The position numbers and the translations under genes were made by a program. Of a stretch of 41,689 nt of DNA, positions 40,405 through 41,689 are shown piece by piece. This stretch comes from an uncultured Prevotella sp. (GTDB lineage Bacteria; Bacteroidota; Bacteroidia; Bacteroidales; Bacteroidaceae): the NCBI GenBank assembly GCA_905235835.1, contig CAJONQ010000005.1:1-41689 (forward strand), given 5' to 3'. The notes below the pieces were generated by a model that did not search any database, was not told where the DNA came from, and was given only the letters and a program-made list of their open reading frames with translations. How positions within the stretch are numbered: the stretch's first letter is position 1; the number at the start of each line of letters is the position of its first letter.

Positions 40405-40947
40405 ATGAAAAAAGTAGTTTTTACAACATTAATGACAATGCTTTCTTCTATGGTCTGTATGGCTGGTGATGAGGTTTGTACATCAGGTGCATGTGGACAA
40501 GGAAGTCCAGGCTCAGTAAGGTTGAACTTAGAAGTGAATGCACTCACGTCTTTCCGTAATAAGGGGATGACGATGCATGGCTATAACATTGACGCTGCCA
40601 TCAGTATTTATAGAAATCTCTATGCATTGGGAAGTTTCGAGATATTATCTCATCATGCGAAAGATAGCAGGACTTACTTTAATAGTACAGGATTATCTGG
40701 TGGTTTGGTTTATAACATCATAGATAGGGAAAACATCACAATACCCTTAAAAATGAAAATTGGAGGAACTCTAGGTAACCCAGACTGGAAATACACTTTC
40801 TATGACACCTCTGTTTCAATTAACCAAAGACTTGGAAAGTCAAATTTTTCTGGTGTTGCCGGAATTGGCTACAGATATGAGCACTCACGAATTGAAACAA
40901 TGTCAAGTCATGGGTTTGTTTATATTTTTTTAGGAATTAAGATATAA
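40405..40947 (+). CDS. Predicted outer-membrane beta-barrel protein, function unknown
   Basis: The product has 180 residues with a signal peptide (MKKVVFTTLMTMLSSMVCMA). A short Cys-containing linker (CTSGACGQGS) follows, then about eight amphipathic strands rich in Tyr, Gly and Asn (SISIYRNLYALGSFEIL, GLSGGLVYNII, KMKIGGTLGNP, GVAGIGYRYEHS) and a final strand VYIFLGIKI. This pattern fits a small outer-membrane barrel of the OmpA-like/OMP_b-brl size. I do not recognise the family. It is AT-rich compared with the left part of the window and has its own strong promoter facing the TPR sensor gene. Confidence 0.65.
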   Translation: MKKVVFTTLMTMLSSMVCMAGDEVCTSGACGQGSPGSVRLNLEVNALTSFRNKGMTMHGYNIDAAISIYRNLYALGSFEILSHHAKDSRTYFNSTGLSGGLVYNIIDRENITIPLKMKIGGTLGNPDWKYTFYDTSVSINQRLGKSNFSGVAGIGYRYEHSRIETMSSHGFVYIFLGIKI

Positions 40948-41006
40948 TCCTTGTAAGGGCAAATATTTTCGTCAAACTCACGTTAATATATTAAAAACTT
41001 TTATAA

Positions 41007-41447
41007 ATGTTGAATCTTATGTATACATTCATTTTAATTTTTGTTTTCTATGCCATTATGTTTGTGGTGAGTAAGGAATTATCAAAGTCAGAGCATTATG
41101 CGGGAGCAATGACATTTTCTTCCTGGATGCTGATAGATTATCTCTGCTATGATAACTGGACGCTGATGTTTTTGTTGACGGTTGTTTCTGGTCTGGCAGG
41201 CTTTTTCTTGTCCTATCAGAAAGCAAAATGGCAGGATAAGGGATGCTCATTTGCAACCTATGTACAAAAGGGACAGAAACTTGCTAATCGTAAACAAGAG
41301 ATAATTCTGTTTTGGCTAACCTTCATTGTATGTTGTCCCTTAATTTGTAAATTCCAAAAGGACACAAGTTATGTAATATGGATTCCTGTTGCCTTTTTCA
41401 TCATTGAACGGTGTTTATATTTAACGATTAGAAAAAAGGAAGGCTGA
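41007..41447 (+). CDS. Small multi-spanning membrane protein, function unknown
   Basis: The 146-residue product has about four to five membrane helices (TFILIFVFYAIMFVV, MFLLTVVSGLAGFFLS, IILFWLTFIVCCPLI, VIWIPVAFFIIERCLYL) joined by short charged loops (YQKAKWQDKG, QKLANRKQ). No family is recognised and no catalytic motif is seen. It may start at 41007 or at the next Met (41019). It follows the predicted barrel gene by 59 bases and could share its transcript. Confidence 0.65.
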   Translation: MLNLMYTFILIFVFYAIMFVVSKELSKSEHYAGAMTFSSWMLIDYLCYDNWTLMFLLTVVSGLAGFFLSYQKAKWQDKGCSFATYVQKGQKLANRKQEIILFWLTFIVCCPLICKFQKDTSYVIWIPVAFFIIERCLYLTIRKKEG

Positions 41448-41481
41448 ATCATTAAAATAATCTCATGATGAGTGAAAAGAA

Positions 41482-41589
41482 ATGCAAGACCGTATAGCAA
41501 AGATGATTATAGTGGTTTGCTTGCTTGCCGCATTTGTTCTGAGCATTCTGGCATACTATCTGTATACTCTTCATCCAGATTCTATCTGA
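41482..41589 (+). CDS. 35-residue single-span membrane peptide
   Basis: An ATG at 41482 begins MQDRIAKM, followed by one strongly hydrophobic helix (IIVVCLLAAFVLSILAYYL) and the polar end HPDSI before TGA. A purine-rich stretch (AGTGAAAAGAA) lies just before the ATG and could help ribosome binding. It is 34 bases after the preceding membrane protein gene and in the same direction. The hydrophobic core is unlikely to arise by chance, but with only 35 codons this remains a prediction. Confidence 0.45.
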   Translation: MQDRIAKMIIVVCLLAAFVLSILAYYLYTLHPDSI

Positions 41590-41649
41590 AGTTGTCAGGG
41601 TACATCCTGTCTTCTATTAAAATATACATGTGATTTTTAAAATCGCGAA

Positions 41650-41673
41650 AAATCTGCAAATCTGCAAATAATC
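41650..41673 (+). repeat. Octamer repeat AAATCTGC at the right end
   Basis: AAATCTGC occurs twice in tandem, followed by AAATAATC in the same phase. An AAATCGCG lies just before, out of phase by three. It recalls the period-8 repeats at 5898 and 29707 but has different sequence. The stretch 41590-41689 shows no gene. Confidence 0.45.
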
Positions 41674-41689
41674 GGTGTAAGTCGTTGAG

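Overview
The window looks like a chromosomal segment of a Prevotella-like member of the Bacteroidales. Four things point there. Promoters match the Bacteroidetes pattern TTTG-N20-TAnnTTTG. Shine-Dalgarno sites are nearly absent. Several families are typical of the phylum: GldH, PorX, DUF4834, DUF5686 and the Cthe_2159-type carbohydrate-binding protein. The gene order purH-mreB-mreC-mreD-mrdA-rodA and psd-pssA-DUF4834 beside dnaE also fits. I saw no rRNA, tRNA, CRISPR array, prophage or complete insertion sequence.

Layout. (1) 1-2590: a minus-strand nucleotidyltransferase remnant at the edge, then a small secreted protein with a type IX-secretion-like C-terminus coupled to a large beta-helix protein. 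(2) 2692-14184: a ten-gene, mostly overlapping operon. It runs AraC regulator, YghO-like acyltransferase, ketosynthase, acyl carrier protein, hotdog dehydratase, MMPL exporter, RetSat/CrtI-like oxidoreductase, ketoreductase, LolA-like protein and DUF5686 outer-membrane protein. It resembles a stripped-down aryl-polyene type locus and is the best candidate for an undescribed system. (3) 14195-15626: a short sigma-70 factor and a small heat shock protein, with unusual promoter, terminator and leader architecture. (4) 15627-21950: IMP cyclohydrolase and the cell-elongation genes mreBCD, mrdA and rodA. (5) 21953-25652, minus: metF, holB, ricT, gldH. (6) 25827-28494: a secreted GH51 arabinofuranosidase, the deleted remains of a divergent sugar transporter, and a receiver-only response regulator. 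(7) 28518-36516: tadA and birA sharing a palindromic two-way promoter, pyrH, the phosphatidylethanolamine genes psd and pssA with DUF4834, then dnaE and trxA. (8) 36551-40122, minus: a TPR membrane sensor, porX and tsaE. (9) 40192-41689: a regulatory region packed with TTGCAA sites, followed by an AT-rich run of small unassigned envelope proteins.

How it fits together. The central operon has chain extension (ketosynthase, carrier, reductase, dehydratase), chain modification (flavoprotein), transfer (GNAT) and export parts (MMPL pump, periplasmic LolA-like carrier, outer-membrane DUF5686). I infer that an acyl or polyene lipid is made on a dedicated carrier protein and delivered to the outer membrane; the product is unknown. 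The regulator is the first gene of the same operon. Three genes (the sigma factor, tadA, birA) have a -7 box ending four bases before the start codon, so their mRNAs are probably leaderless or nearly so. A period-8 repeat related to AGATNTCG occurs in two intercistronic gaps.

All functional calls come from reading motifs and family resemblance by eye. No database search was run.
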